Below are positions 27,284 to 39,162 of a DNA stretch of 64,000 nucleotides, piece after piece. A program made the position numbers and the translations under genes. The stretch's first letter is position 1; each line of letters begins with the position of its first letter. This DNA is from Rhizobium sp. N324 (lineage in GTDB: Bacteria > Pseudomonadota > Alphaproteobacteria > Rhizobiales > Rhizobiaceae), in contig NZ_CP013630.1 of the NCBI RefSeq assembly GCF_001664485.1, positions 4,383,501 to 4,447,500 on the forward strand, in the 5' to 3' direction. The notes beneath the pieces are model-generated. The model did not search any database. It was not told the origin of the DNA and saw only the letters and a program-made list of their open reading frames with translations.

Positions 27284-27928
27284 CTATTTCTTCACAGAAG
27301 AAATCGTCCCGACGAAATTTGTGACATCGGCTTCCATCTTCTGAACCATGACATCCACGCCCTTCGCATTCGGATGCATGCCGTCGTCGAGTTTAAGCCC
27401 CGCATCGAGCGCCACGCCGTCGAGAAAGAAGGCATATAGCTGAACTCCGTGTTTCTCCGAAAGTTTCCGATAAATCGGATTGAAGCGTGCAGCATAATCC
27501 GCCCCCATGTTGGGCGGCGCCATCATGCCGACCAGCAGCACGGCAATGCCGCGCTCCTTCAGCCGCGTTATCATCTGGTCGAGATTTTTCTCGCTTTCTT
27601 CAGGCGGGATACCACGCAGCGCATCGTTGGCGCCGAGCTCCAGGATGACGCCGTCGGTGCCGTCGGGCACCGACCAGTCGATGCGCGCAAGCCCGCCTGC
27701 CGTCGTGTCGCCGGAGACCCCGGCATTGGCAATAGTGACGTCGAGACCCTTCGCCTTCAGGGCGACCTGCAGCTTTTCCGGAAAGCCGTCGCCGGGCGGC
27801 AATTGGTAGCCCGCCATCAAACTGTCCCCAAAACCGACGAGATTGATCGTCCGGGCATTGGCTGTGGCGGCAAAGATCAGCGAGACGGCAATGACGGTGA
27901 ATTGAAGCGCGGCAACTTTAAATCTCAT
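27284..27928 (-). CDS. tesA: SGNH/GDSL arylesterase (TesA-like)
   Basis: A 214-residue periplasmic esterase with a signal peptide (residues 1-25, A-N-A). The SGNH blocks are F-G-D-S-L-M-A-G-Y (Ser), G-A-N-D-A-L-R-G (Asn) and D-G-M-H-P-N (Asp/His). E. coli TesA hydrolyses acyl thioesters and esters. It is divergent from a YbbA/YbbP-type ABC gene pair, the same arrangement as in E. coli. Confidence 0.93.
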   Translation of the reverse strand: MRFKVAALQFTVIAVSLIFAATANARTINLVGFGDSLMAGYQLPPGDGFPEKLQVALKAKGLDVTIANAGVSGDTTAGGLARIDWSVPDGTDGVILELGANDALRGIPPEESEKNLDQMITRLKERGIAVLLVGMMAPPNMGADYAARFNPIYRKLSEKHGVQLYAFFLDGVALDAGLKLDDGMHPNAKGVDVMVQKMEADVTNFVGTISSVKK

Positions 27929-28000
27929 TCTGGCTTCCCTAGATTGGCGAAGTGCCGTTATGCGGCTGTTTCGTTATGGATTTATATAGGGCGATTTCTG

Positions 28001-28708
28001 TTGGCAAAAACCATCATCGAGTTGAAGGGCGCCGATCTGACGCTTGGCAGTGCGGCCGCTTCCGTGCATGTGCTGAAGGGCATCGATCTCGATATCACGG
28101 CGGGTGAATCCGTCGGCATCGTCGGTCCCTCCGGCTCCGGCAAGTCGACCCTGCTGATGGTGCTTGCCGGGCTGGAGAAGCTCGACAGCGGCGAAATCAA
28201 CATCAACGACACACCGCTCCACGCGCTGAGCGAGGATCAGGTCGCCGATTTCCGCGGCCGCAACATCGGCATCGTCTTCCAGTCCTTCCACCTGATCGCC
28301 AACATGACGGCGCTGGAAAACGTTGCCGTGCCGCTCGAGCTCGCCAATGTCGGCAACGCCTTCGAGATCGCCCACCGCGAGCTGAAATCGGTCGGCCTCG
28401 GCGAACGGCTGAACCACTATCCCGGCCAGCTTTCCGGCGGCGAACAGCAGCGCGTGGCGATCGCCAGGGCGCTCGCCCCCTCGCCCGCCTTGCTGATCGC
28501 CGACGAGCCGACAGGCAATCTCGATACCGAGACCGGCCGCCAGATCGCCGACCTGCTGTTTTCGAAGCAGGCCGAGCGCGGCATGACGCTGCTGCTTGTC
28601 ACCCACGACGTCTCGCTGGCAAACCGCTGCTCGCGCCAGATTCGCGTCCGTTCCGGCAGGATCGAAGGCGACAGCACCGCCCGCCGCAGCGAGGCGGCCA
28701 TCGCATGA
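28001..28708 (+). CDS. ABC transporter ATP-binding protein (YbbA-like)
   Basis: A 235-residue ATPase of the LolD/MacB type. Walker A is G-P-S-G-S-G-K-S-T, signature L-S-G-G-E-Q-Q-R and Walker [13 protein letters not shown]. The start is taken as TTG at 28001, with AGGG nine bases upstream; the frame is open further upstream but that part overlaps the divergent tesA gene. Coupled to the following permease by a 4-bp ATGA overlap. Confidence 0.9.
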   Translation: MAKTIIELKGADLTLGSAAASVHVLKGIDLDITAGESVGIVGPSGSGKSTLLMVLAGLEKLDSGEININDTPLHALSEDQVADFRGRNIGIVFQSFHLIANMTALENVAVPLELANVGNAFEIAHRELKSVGLGERLNHYPGQLSGGEQQRVAIARALAPSPALLIADEPTGNLDTETGRQIADLLFSKQAERGMTLLLVTHDVSLANRCSRQIRVRSGRIEGDSTARRSEAAIA

Positions 28709-31248
28709 GCATCATCACGCCGCGCGTTTCGCTCGCTTTTCGCCTGGCGCTGCGCGAGCTGCGCGGCGGCATTGCCGGCTTCTACATCTTCCTCGCCTGC
28801 ATCGCGCTCGGCACCGGGGCGATTGCCGCCGTCAATTCCGTCTCCCAGTCGATCACCGATACGATCGCCTCGCAGGGTCAGGAACTTCTGGCCGGCGACG
28901 TCCGCTTCGAACTCAACAACCGCGAAGCCACACCTGAGGAAATGCGGTTCCTCGAAGGCCTGGGCACCGTTTCGGTGTCGACGGGGCTGCGCTCGATGGC
29001 CCGCAAGCCTGACGGTTCCGATCAGGCTCTGGTCGAGGTCAAGGCCGTCGACGACGCCTACCCGCTCTACGGCAGCTTCAAAGCCGAGCCGGACTATCCG
29101 CTCGCAGCCCTGCTTTCGGGCCAGGGCGGCACCTATGGCGCCGTCGCAGCACCCCTCCTTCTCGATCGGCTCGGGCTGGCGGTCGGCGACGAATTGCTGC
29201 TCGGCAATGTCAAGCTCAGCATCACCGGCACTGTCAAAACCGAGCCGGATGCACTGTCGGAAGGTTTCGGCTTTGCGCCGCGCCTGCTCGTCAGCCGCCG
29301 GGCGCTCGAAGCCTCCGGGCTGATCCAGACGGGAAGCCTGGTCGAACATGCCTATAAGATCCGGCTGGAAGACAAGGGCGCCATGTCGGGCATCCAGGCG
29401 CGCGCCGCCAAGGAATTCCCTTCCGCCGGCTGGGCTGTCCGCACCAGCGACCGCGCCGCGCCCTCGCTCACCGAAAACATCACCCGCTTCTCGCAGTTCC
29501 TGACGCTGGTCGGCCTCACCGCGCTGATCGTCGGCGGCGTCGGCGTCGCCAATGCCGTGCGCGCCTTCCTCGATTCCAAGCGCACCACCATCGCCACCTT
29601 CAAATGCCTGGGTGCGCCGGCCCAGGTCGTCGTTCTGATCTATCTCTTCCAGATCGCCATCATCGCCCTTGGCGGCATTATGATCGGCCTTGTGATCGGC
29701 GCCCTGTCGCCGATCTTCGCCGCCCAGTTCCTGGCACAGTTCCTGCCGGTCTCCACCGCGCCGGCGCTCTATCCCGGCGCCCTGCTGCTGGCGACGCTGT
29801 TCGGCATCCTGACGACGCTCGCCTTCGCCATCCTGCCGCTCGGCCATGCCCGCGAAGTGCCGGCAACCGCACTCTTCCGCGAGCAGGGTTTCGAAGCCCG
29901 CCACCTGCCGTCCTGGCCCTATATCCTGCTGGCCGCCCTGTTCATGGCCGGCCTTGCCGGCCTTGCCATCCTCACCGCCTATGACCGCTTCATCGCCGTC
30001 GTCTTTGTCGGCGCGATCGTCTTTGCCTTCGTCGTGCTGCGCCTCGTCGCAGCCGTGATCGCCTGGCTTGCGCGCCGCAGCCCGCGCGTCAACTCGCCGG
30101 CACTGCGGCTGGCGATCGGCAACATCCACCGCCCCGGCGCGCTGACACCCTCGGTCGTGCTGTCGCTCGGCCTCGGCCTGGCCTTGCTGGTGACGCTGAC
30201 CCTGATCGACGGCAACTTGCGCCAGCAGCTGACCGGCCGCATGAACGAGGGCGCGCCGAACTTCTTCTTCGTCGATATCCAGAGCGCCGAGGTCGGTGCT
30301 TTCCGCGATCTCGTCCAGGCGCGGGCGCCGAAGGGCAAGCTCATGGAGGTGCCGATGCTGCGTGGCCGCATCGTCGCCTTCAACGGCGAAGACGTCACCA
30401 AGATGAAGGTGCCGGCCGCCGGCCGCTGGGTGCTGAACGGCGACCGCGGCATCACCTATGCCGACACCCTGCCGGAAAATGCCGCTCTCACCGAAGGCAG
30501 CTGGTGGGACAAGGATTACAGCGGCGAGCCGCTCGTCTCCTTCTCCTCGGAAGAGGCCCATGAACTCGGCCTGAAGATCGGCGACAAGGTCACGGTCAAC
30601 GTGCTCGGCCGCAACATCACCGCCAAGATCGCCAATCTGCGCCGCGTCCAGTGGGAATCGCTGTCGATCAACTTCGTCATGGTCTTCTCGCCGAACACTT
30701 TTCGCGGCGCGCCGCACGCGTGGCTGGCGACGCTCACCGATCCTTCCTCGACGCCGGCCGAAGATGCGGCGATCCTGAAATCCGTCACCAACACCTATCC
30801 GACGATCACCAGCGTCCGCGTCAAGGACGCCATCGACATCGTCAACCAGCTGGTGGCGCAGCTTGCGACCGCGATCCGCGCCGCCGCCTCCGTCGCCCTC
30901 ATCGCCTCGATCCTCGTCCTGGCCGGGGCGCTTGCCGCCGGAAACCGGGCGCGCACCCACGATGCGGTGGTGCTGAAGACGCTCGGCGCCACCCGCGCCA
31001 TGCTGATCCGCGCCTTCAGCTACGAATATCTGATCCTGGGGCTGGCGACCGCGATCTTCGCGCTCGCCGCCGGCGGCGTTGCCGCCTGGTTCATCGTCGC
31101 CCGCATCATGCGCCTGCCCTCGACCTTCCTGCCCGACGTGGCGGGGCTGACACTCGTCACGGCCCTCGTCCTGACGGTCGGCATCGGCCTGATCGGCACC
31201 TGGCGCATCCTCGGCCAGAAGGCGGCGCCCGTCCTGCGCGAGCTTTGA
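28705..31248 (+). CDS. FtsX-like ABC permease (YbbP-like)
   Basis: An 847-residue membrane protein with a first helix near residue 30, a large extracytoplasmic domain, and two FtsX domains (about 265-400 and 720-840) with extra central helices. E. coli YbbP is of similar size (804 aa). With the YbbA-like ATPase it forms a MacB-type mechanotransmission transporter, perhaps moving lipid or releasing lipoproteins; its partner tesA is divergent. Substrate unknown. Confidence 0.92.
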   Translation: MSIITPRVSLAFRLALRELRGGIAGFYIFLACIALGTGAIAAVNSVSQSITDTIASQGQELLAGDVRFELNNREATPEEMRFLEGLGTVSVSTGLRSMARKPDGSDQALVEVKAVDDAYPLYGSFKAEPDYPLAALLSGQGGTYGAVAAPLLLDRLGLAVGDELLLGNVKLSITGTVKTEPDALSEGFGFAPRLLVSRRALEASGLIQTGSLVEHAYKIRLEDKGAMSGIQARAAKEFPSAGWAVRTSDRAAPSLTENITRFSQFLTLVGLTALIVGGVGVANAVRAFLDSKRTTIATFKCLGAPAQVVVLIYLFQIAIIALGGIMIGLVIGALSPIFAAQFLAQFLPVSTAPALYPGALLLATLFGILTTLAFAILPLGHAREVPATALFREQGFEARHLPSWPYILLAALFMAGLAGLAILTAYDRFIAVVFVGAIVFAFVVLRLVAAVIAWLARRSPRVNSPALRLAIGNIHRPGALTPSVVLSLGLGLALLVTLTLIDGNLRQQLTGRMNEGAPNFFFVDIQSAEVGAFRDLVQARAPKGKLMEVPMLRGRIVAFNGEDVTKMKVPAAGRWVLNGDRGITYADTLPENAALTEGSWWDKDYSGEPLVSFSSEEAHELGLKIGDKVTVNVLGRNITAKIANLRRVQWESLSINFVMVFSPNTFRGAPHAWLATLTDPSSTPAEDAAILKSVTNTYPTITSVRVKDAIDIVNQLVAQLATAIRAAASVALIASILVLAGALAAGNRARTHDAVVLKTLGATRAMLIRAFSYEYLILGLATAIFALAAGGVAAWFIVARIMRLPSTFLPDVAGLTLVTALVLTVGIGLIGTWRILGQKAAPVLREL

Positions 31249-31427
31249 CCGGGCAGCGGCAGCCAAACCCTTCACCTTACGGCGATTTAACCGGCCGGGC
31301 CGTTGCAACCCTCTTGTTTGCGATGAACGAAAGCCTCATATTGTCGGCAGGCATGCTGGAGCTCCGCAGCGGCGCCCGGGTCGAAAACCCGACACCGTAT
31401 CTCCATCGGAGCTTTTAAGAGGAAACT

Positions 31428-32156
31428 ATGGCTGACCTTCGTAACTATCAAAGCCGCGCGCAGACCGGCGAGATGATTGATCAAGGCCTGCGCGCTTATA
31501 TGCTCAAGGTTTACAACCTGATGGCGCTGGGTCTGGCGATCACCGGTGTGGCCGCATATCTCGGATTCAACTTCGCTGTTCAGGACGGACAACTCACCCA
31601 GTTCGGCGTGCTGCTGTTCCAGTCGCCCTTGCGCTGGGTCGTGATCCTCGCGCCTCTCGCGGCTGTCTTCTTCCTGAGCTTCCGCATCAACAGCATGAGC
31701 GTGGCCGCCGCACAGACGACCTTCTGGGTCTATGCCGGCCTAGTCGGCCTGTCGCTCTCGTCGATCTTCCTGGTCTACACCGGCCAGAGCGTCGTGCAGA
31801 CCTTCTTCGTCACCGCCGCCTCCTTCGGTGCGCTGTCGCTTTACGGCTACACGACGAAACGTGATCTGTCGGCGATGGGCTCGTTCCTGGTCATGGGTCT
31901 TTTCGGCCTGATCATCGCTATGATCGTCAACGCCTTCCTGGCTTCGTCGGCCATGCAGTTCGCGATCTCGGTGATCGGCGTTCTGATCTTCGCAGGCCTC
32001 ACCGCCTACGACACGCAACGGATCAAGGAGCTGTACCTGGAAGCCGATGACGTCACTGTTGCCGGCCGCAAGGCGATCATGGGCGCGCTGACGCTCTATC
32101 TCGACTTCATCAACCTCTTCATGTTCCTGCTGCAGTTCATGGGCAACCGCAAATAA
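31428..32156 (+). CDS. Bax inhibitor-1 / YccA family membrane protein
   Basis: A 242-residue protein with seven hydrophobic helices. The family motif G-L-T-A-Y-D-T-Q-R-I-K lies at about 190-200, and M-G-A-L-T-L-Y-L-D-F-I-N-L-F-M near the C-terminus. Bacterial members such as YccA modulate FtsH proteolysis or act as ion channels. AAGAGGAAA precedes the start; an intrinsic terminator follows the stop. Confidence 0.93.
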   Translation: MADLRNYQSRAQTGEMIDQGLRAYMLKVYNLMALGLAITGVAAYLGFNFAVQDGQLTQFGVLLFQSPLRWVVILAPLAAVFFLSFRINSMSVAAAQTTFWVYAGLVGLSLSSIFLVYTGQSVVQTFFVTAASFGALSLYGYTTKRDLSAMGSFLVMGLFGLIIAMIVNAFLASSAMQFAISVIGVLIFAGLTAYDTQRIKELYLEADDVTVAGRKAIMGALTLYLDFINLFMFLLQFMGNRK

Positions 32157-32174
32157 GCAGGCGGACAGAGATCG

Positions 32175-32201
32175 AAAAGGCGGCTTCGGCCGCCTTTTTT
32201 G
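32175..32201 (+). terminator. Terminator after the BI-1 gene
   Basis: AAGGCGGC-TTCG-GCCGCCTT with an 8-bp stem, stable UUCG-type loop and a following T-run. Confidence 0.92.
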
Positions 32202-32262
32202 TTGCGCTGATTTTGCCGGGATGGTTTTAGAGGAGCCCTGCCTCCTGCTGGACCAGCCGCCA

Positions 32263-32820
32263 ATGTCATTCCTTCTGCGCGATGCGTCGCAAGCCGATAT
32301 TCCCGCCATCACCGGTATCTACCGGGAATCCGTGCTGAACGGCACGTCGAGCTACGAGATCACGCCGCCGTCCGAGGCCGAGATGGCGCAGCGTTTTTCG
32401 GCAATCGTCGGCCAGCAATACCCCTATATCGCCGCAGCCGGTGCGGATGGGATTTTGCTCGGCTATGCCTATGCCTCGGCCTTTCGCGTCCGCCCGGCCT
32501 ATCGCTGGATGGTCGAGGATTCGATCTATCTGGCGCCCGAAGCCCGCGGCCGCGGCATCGGCAAAGCATTGATGGCCGAGCTGATCGAGCGCTGCACCAA
32601 TCTCGGTTTTCGTCAGATGATCGCCGTCATCGGCGGCGCCAGCCCCGCCTCGATCGCGCTTCATCTCAAGACGGGCTTCGTGGAGGTCGGCCTGATGCGG
32701 GGCGCCGGCTACAAACACGGCCGCTGGCTGGATACGATGCTCATGCAGCGCGTCCTCGGCGAGGGCATGACGACCGATCCGGATCCCTCCGCCTATCCCG
32801 GCACGCTGTTTGCCGGCTGA
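32263..32820 (+). CDS. GNAT family N-acetyltransferase (phosphinothricin acetyltransferase-like)
   Basis: A 185-residue acyltransferase. L-A-P-E-A-R-G-R-G-I-G-K-A-L-M is the acetyl-CoA loop, and the N-terminal I-T-G-I-Y-R-E-S-V-L-N-G-T-S-S-Y-E and the later Y-K-H-G-R-W-L-D-T match the Pat/Bar-like subgroup. Such enzymes acetylate phosphinothricin or methionine sulfone. The start at 32263 is chosen by family length; an ATG at 32221 is in frame. Confidence 0.85.
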   Translation: MSFLLRDASQADIPAITGIYRESVLNGTSSYEITPPSEAEMAQRFSAIVGQQYPYIAAAGADGILLGYAYASAFRVRPAYRWMVEDSIYLAPEARGRGIGKALMAELIERCTNLGFRQMIAVIGGASPASIALHLKTGFVEVGLMRGAGYKHGRWLDTMLMQRVLGEGMTTDPDPSAYPGTLFAG

Positions 32821-32823
32821 TGG

Positions 32824-32865
32824 ATGTGCCCGGAAGCGTGAAGCGGTTCCGGGATAACGACATGC
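32824..32865. repeat. Partial RIME-like repeat
   Basis: It carries GGAAGCGTGAAGCGGTTCC followed by GGGATAACGACATGC, a diverged copy of module one at 8,809-8,853. Located between convergent genes. Confidence 0.6.
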
Positions 32866-32877
32866 AGAAAAAGCGTC

Positions 32878-33279
32878 CTACTTGTCGACGAGCTTCAGCG
32901 CCTTGTCGAACACCTTCAGCACCTGGTTCAGCTCGTGACCGCGCTTCAGGATCGTGCCGTGGACATTGATCACGGAATAGGCGCCCTGCTTGGCGGCGAG
33001 CTTGGGATTTTTCTCGATGCGGAAGAGCGGCATTTCACCGGAGCGTTTGAAAACGGAGAACACCGCCTTGTCCTTCAGGTGATCGATGGCGTAGTCGCGC
33101 CATTCGCCGTCACCGACCATACGACCGTAGATCCACAGGATGGCATCCAGTTCGCGCCGATGAAAGGTCACCGGAAGCGGGTCCTTGCTCTGCTTGTATT
33201 CCCTGAGATCGACGACGACTGAGGAACTATTGTCGACGGAACGGCTTTCGCCGTGTCGCAAATCCGGCTGTTCTGTCAT
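32878..33279 (-). CDS. DUF2794 family protein
   Basis: A 133-residue soluble protein conserved in alphaproteobacteria. The recognisable core is F-H-R-R-E-L-D-A-I-L-W-I-Y-G-R-M-V-G-D-G-E-W-R-D-Y-A-I followed by P-L-F-R-I-E-K-N-P-K-L. Function unknown. It stands alone. Confidence 0.82.
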   Translation of the reverse strand: MTEQPDLRHGESRSVDNSSSVVVDLREYKQSKDPLPVTFHRRELDAILWIYGRMVGDGEWRDYAIDHLKDKAVFSVFKRSGEMPLFRIEKNPKLAAKQGAYSVINVHGTILKRGHELNQVLKVFDKALKLVDK

Positions 33280-33627
33280 TCAGTCTCCAAGGCCTCTGCA
33301 TGTGACAGGAGAGTGACAGTGTGCCCGAGCCGCCGCAAATTGCAAGAGCGCCGGCCGTCACATTCGGTCGCACCACCGCGCGCGCATCAGCGCGCATGGA
33401 CGCTGGAGCACTTTGAATCGGCGCATCGTCCGATGCGCGTGACAGCGCTGTCGCTTTCTCGGCAGCGCCGCATTTCAGTCAAAACAGCGCCTCATTTGCA
33501 GGGGATTTATGAATCCCGGTTTGGCGCCAGCGCGCCAAAGGGCCCGGCGGAGCGTATCGACCTTAACCCCAGCCCCGAATACGCTCAGCCGGGCCGCCCG
33601 GTACTTCACCCGCAAGCGGATGAAATC
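33280..33627. other. 348-bp gap rich in short palindromes
   Basis: No convincing gene. It contains GCGCATCG-TC-CGATGCGC at 33421-33438 and TTTGGCGC-CAGC-GCGCCAAA at 33520-33539, both perfect. The second lies 88 bp past the DUF1223 stop codon without a T-run. Possibly a degenerate intergenic repeat. Confidence 0.5.
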
Positions 33628-34368
33628 TCAGATATTTTTTCCCGCCATCACCACGGTCGCCCCGAGGATCGCCGCCGGATCGCCGTTGTCGTTCGCCGAT
33701 TGCAGCAGAATCGCGCAACCCTCGAGCTGCGGCCGCTGCAGCACACTGGCCGGCAGCGTCAGACTGGTCGCCTTGCCGTCCCACATGCCGACCGTCTCGA
33801 CATTGGTGACGCTGTGCAGATAGGAGAGCTTCTTGCCGCTGTTCTCGCCTTTTTCGACCTCGATGGTCTTTTCCTTGTCGAAATAGACCATCACGACATT
33901 GGCTTTGCCCTGTCCCGCGCCGATCTTGATTTCCAGCTCGTCGCCGCGCATCGACGCGCTGATGGGAACCGTCAGCCCGTTGCCTTCGCCGCTATAGGTG
34001 TCGATCTTGTTGTTGATGCCGCTGAGATCGGCGCCGGCCAGATGGCCGCGCCCGTTGACGATCGCCTGCGGCGTATAGACGTTGCTGCGGCCCATAGTCC
34101 TGGCATAGCCGTATTGCCGCTCGGTGTTTTCCTTGGAGCTCAGCGTATCGGCCCAGCCGAGGTAGTTCCAGTAATCGACATGATAGGCGAGCGCGATGAC
34201 ATCGCCCTGGCTCACCAGCTTGCGGAAAGCCGCGTCAGCCGGCGGGCAGGAAGAGCAGCCCTGTGCCGTGAAGAGTTCGACGACACCTTTCGGCGTGCCG
34301 TCTTCGGCCTGCAGTGGACCTGAGAGAACAACGCCGGTTATCAGCGGAATCAAAAAACGGGGGGACAT
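33628..34368 (-). CDS. DUF1223 family exported thioredoxin-like protein
   Basis: A 246-residue protein with a signal peptide (residues 1-21, L-Q-A). Right after it comes V-E-L-F-T-A-Q-G-C-S-S-C-P-P-A-D, a CXXC site in a thioredoxin-like fold, then H-V-D-Y-W-N-Y-L-G-W and Y-T-P-Q-A-I-V-N-G-R. This is the DUF1223 pattern. A periplasmic redox role is inferred. Confidence 0.88.
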   Translation of the reverse strand: MSPRFLIPLITGVVLSGPLQAEDGTPKGVVELFTAQGCSSCPPADAAFRKLVSQGDVIALAYHVDYWNYLGWADTLSSKENTERQYGYARTMGRSNVYTPQAIVNGRGHLAGADLSGINNKIDTYSGEGNGLTVPISASMRGDELEIKIGAGQGKANVVMVYFDKEKTIEVEKGENSGKKLSYLHSVTNVETVGMWDGKATSLTLPASVLQRPQLEGCAILLQSANDNGDPAAILGATVVMAGKNI

Positions 34369-34540
34369 TCACCTGCACCTCTTTTTCAGCGCCGACGGCG
34401 TGTTCCAACCGGAGGCCCTGACATATGAACGTACGAATAATCCTTCCGGGTCCAAACGAAAAGTCACGAACGGGTGAGACGCAGCGCAACCGGAACCCGC
34501 AGAAAACAAATCATTGTGAGCCCCCTCAAATACCGCCGCC

Positions 34541-34576
34541 GCAAAGAAAAGCCGCCGGAAACTGCTCTCCGGCGGC
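34541..34576 (-). terminator. Terminator after acnA
   Basis: GCCGCCGGA / TCCGGCGGC 9-bp stem 26 bp past the stop; TTTTC-TTTGC follows on the minus strand. Confidence 0.85.
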
Positions 34577-34601
34577 CATTATCATACGAGGCTATTAACA
34601 A

Positions 34602-37292
<2,691 letters not shown>

Positions 37293-37554
37293 GAGAGACC
37301 CCGTTTCTGATAGCCAACACAGTCGTGCGAACGCCTATGCACTTAATGCACATCAGGATGCGGGTACGGCCATTTCCGCTGTCCGCACGTGGAACGGACG
37401 CTCCAAGTTCGGCGCAAGGATGAAATTCACGCCGACCGCTGGCGTGGTTGCCGGTCTTATAGATAATTTCCTAAAAACTTGCCATACCCGAGCACGGTCA
37501 AAATCGGAGATTTTTTGACCCCTCCGGAAGCCGAAACCAAGAAAGAGCCGATGC

Positions 37555-38190
37555 ATGCATCTCACCGCCGAAAATCTGGCCGCAAGGCGCGGTGAGGATC
37601 TGATTTTCGTTAACATTTCCTTTCACTTGGCGTCCGGCGAGGCGCTCATTCTGACCGGCAGAAATGGATCGGGAAAGTCCACTTTACTGCGCGTCGTCGC
37701 CGGCCTCCTGAGACCGGAGAAGGGCACTGTCATCTTCCGCGACGGAGAGGGCCGGGAAGACAGGCATCCCGGCGAGGCCAGCCACTACCTTGGCCATCGG
37801 AATGCAATGAAGAATGAACTTACGGTTGCAGAGAACCTCGATTTCTGGCGTAGCTTTCTCGGAAATACAGGCTTCTCCGTCGAGGATGCGGCTAACGCCG
37901 TCGGCCTGTCGGGGATAACCCATCTTCCCTTCGGTTACCTCTCCGCCGGCCAGCAGCGCCGGATAGCTTTCGCCAAATTGCTCGTCGCCCACCGCCCCGT
38001 CTGGATCCTCGACGAACCCACGGCGGCACTCGATGCCAGCGCCGACCGGCTGTTCGCCAGCTTGATCGAAGCGCATCTGGCCGAAGGCGGCATCGTGCTG
38101 GCGGCGACGCACCAGCCGCTGGGATTGAAGAATGCGCAGGAGTTGAAGATGACGGGTTTTGCCGGTGTGGATGCGGGGGTATGGGGATGA
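37555..38190 (+). CDS. ccmA: Cytochrome c maturation ATPase CcmA (CycV)
   Basis: A 211-residue ABC ATPase that, with CcmB, CcmC and CcmD, drives release of heme-loaded CcmE. Walker A is G-R-N-G-S-G-K-S-T, signature L-S-A-G-Q-Q-R-R (the S-A-G-Q form typical of CcmA) and Walker B V-W-I-L-D-E-P-T. H-Y-L-G-H-R-N-A-M-K is the CcmA-specific segment. It is separated from ccmB by a 181-bp inverted-repeat element, where close spacing would be expected. Confidence 0.95.
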   Translation: MHLTAENLAARRGEDLIFVNISFHLASGEALILTGRNGSGKSTLLRVVAGLLRPEKGTVIFRDGEGREDRHPGEASHYLGHRNAMKNELTVAENLDFWRSFLGNTGFSVEDAANAVGLSGITHLPFGYLSAGQQRRIAFAKLLVAHRPVWILDEPTAALDASADRLFASLIEAHLAEGGIVLAATHQPLGLKNAQELKMTGFAGVDAGVWG

Positions 38191-38222
38191 TGGTTTGCGG
38201 TTGTTTGCAAGGACATGACGTG

Positions 38223-38403
38223 AAAACCCCACCCCAACCCCTCCCCACAAGGGGGAGGGGCTACCGTGCGGCGCTGCCTCATACTAACCGCATCGTCGCA
38301 ATCTGCAGAACGGCAACAACGTACACCCCGCTTGCGTTTGGCCGTCGTCGGAGACCGCAGCTTAGCCCCTCCCCCTTGTGGGGAGGGGTTGGGGAGGGGT
38401 TTT
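38223..38403. repeat. 181-bp element with 41-bp terminal inverted repeats
   Basis: The arms (38223-38263 and 38363-38403) are C- and G-rich and match at 40 of 41 positions as inverted repeats. The inner 99 bp is unremarkable. It has no coding capacity of its own, so it is MITE-like. It sits inside the ccm operon. Confidence 0.85.
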
Positions 38404-38455
38404 CCTCTACCGCTTGGAACAGGTTTTCCTCACCCATCAGGGAAAAGCACCCCGA

Positions 38456-39115
38456 ATGACCGCCCTCTTCCTCCGCGATCTCAAACTCTCGATCCGCGCC
38501 GGCGGCGGTGCGCTGATCGGGGTGCTGTTCTTCCTCACGATCGTCGCCGTTATTCCCTTCGGCGTCGGTCCCGATCTCAAACTTCTCTCCCGCATCGGCC
38601 CCGCCATCGTTTGGATCGGCGCGCTGCTTGCCGCCCTCCTCGGCCTCGACCGCCTGTTCCAGGCCGAGCGCGACGACGGATCGCTCGACCTGATGCTCAT
38701 GCAGGACACGCCGCTTGTCCTGACCGTGCTGGTCAAATGCTTCGCCCACTGGACGGCGACCAGCCTGCCGCTGGTGATTGCCTCGCCGTTGCTCGGCCTG
38801 TTCATGAACATGGACGAGACGGCGATTGCTGCCACTATGCTGACGCTGCTCGTCGGCTCGCCAGCCATCACCTTCATTGGCGCCGTCGGCGCCGCCGTCG
38901 CCGTCGCCCTGCCCCGCGGCGGCCTGCTGGTCTCGATCCTGGTGTTGCCGCTGACCATACCGGTGCTGATCTTCGGCGTCAGCGCCACCTATGCCGCCGT
39001 CGAGGATCCCGCTCCGTTCCTGCCACCCTTCCTCATCCTCATCGCGCTGACCCTGTTCTTCGCGGTCATCGGTCCGGCCGCTGCCGCCGTTGCACTGCGA
39101 AACACGACGGATTGA
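38456..39115 (+). CDS. ccmB: Heme exporter protein CcmB (CycW)
   Basis: A 219-residue inner-membrane protein with six helices, matching E. coli CcmB in length (220). F-L-R-D-L-K-L-S-I-R near the start and L-P-L-T-I-P-V-L-I-F-G near 165 are conserved. It is the membrane partner of CcmA. The start at 38456 is chosen by family length; an upstream extension would be encoded by the repeat element. Confidence 0.94.
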   Translation: MTALFLRDLKLSIRAGGGALIGVLFFLTIVAVIPFGVGPDLKLLSRIGPAIVWIGALLAALLGLDRLFQAERDDGSLDLMLMQDTPLVLTVLVKCFAHWTATSLPLVIASPLLGLFMNMDETAIAATMLTLLVGSPAITFIGAVGAAVAVALPRGGLLVSILVLPLTIPVLIFGVSATYAAVEDPAPFLPPFLILIALTLFFAVIGPAAAAVALRNTTD

Positions 39116-39162
39116 TTGGCATTCGATTGCGGGAAAAGCCGGATCAAGATAAGGAAGCGGAC

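Noticed and set aside
28417..31308. 963-codon frame antisense to the YbbP-like permease gene
   Set aside because: It mirrors a clear FtsX-type gene; its sequence is rich in Gly, Arg, Asp and Glu without domains, as expected from the reverse strand of GC-rich coding DNA.
38223..38403. Insertion sequence
   Set aside because: There are inverted repeats but no transposase coding capacity; better described as a small non-autonomous repeat.
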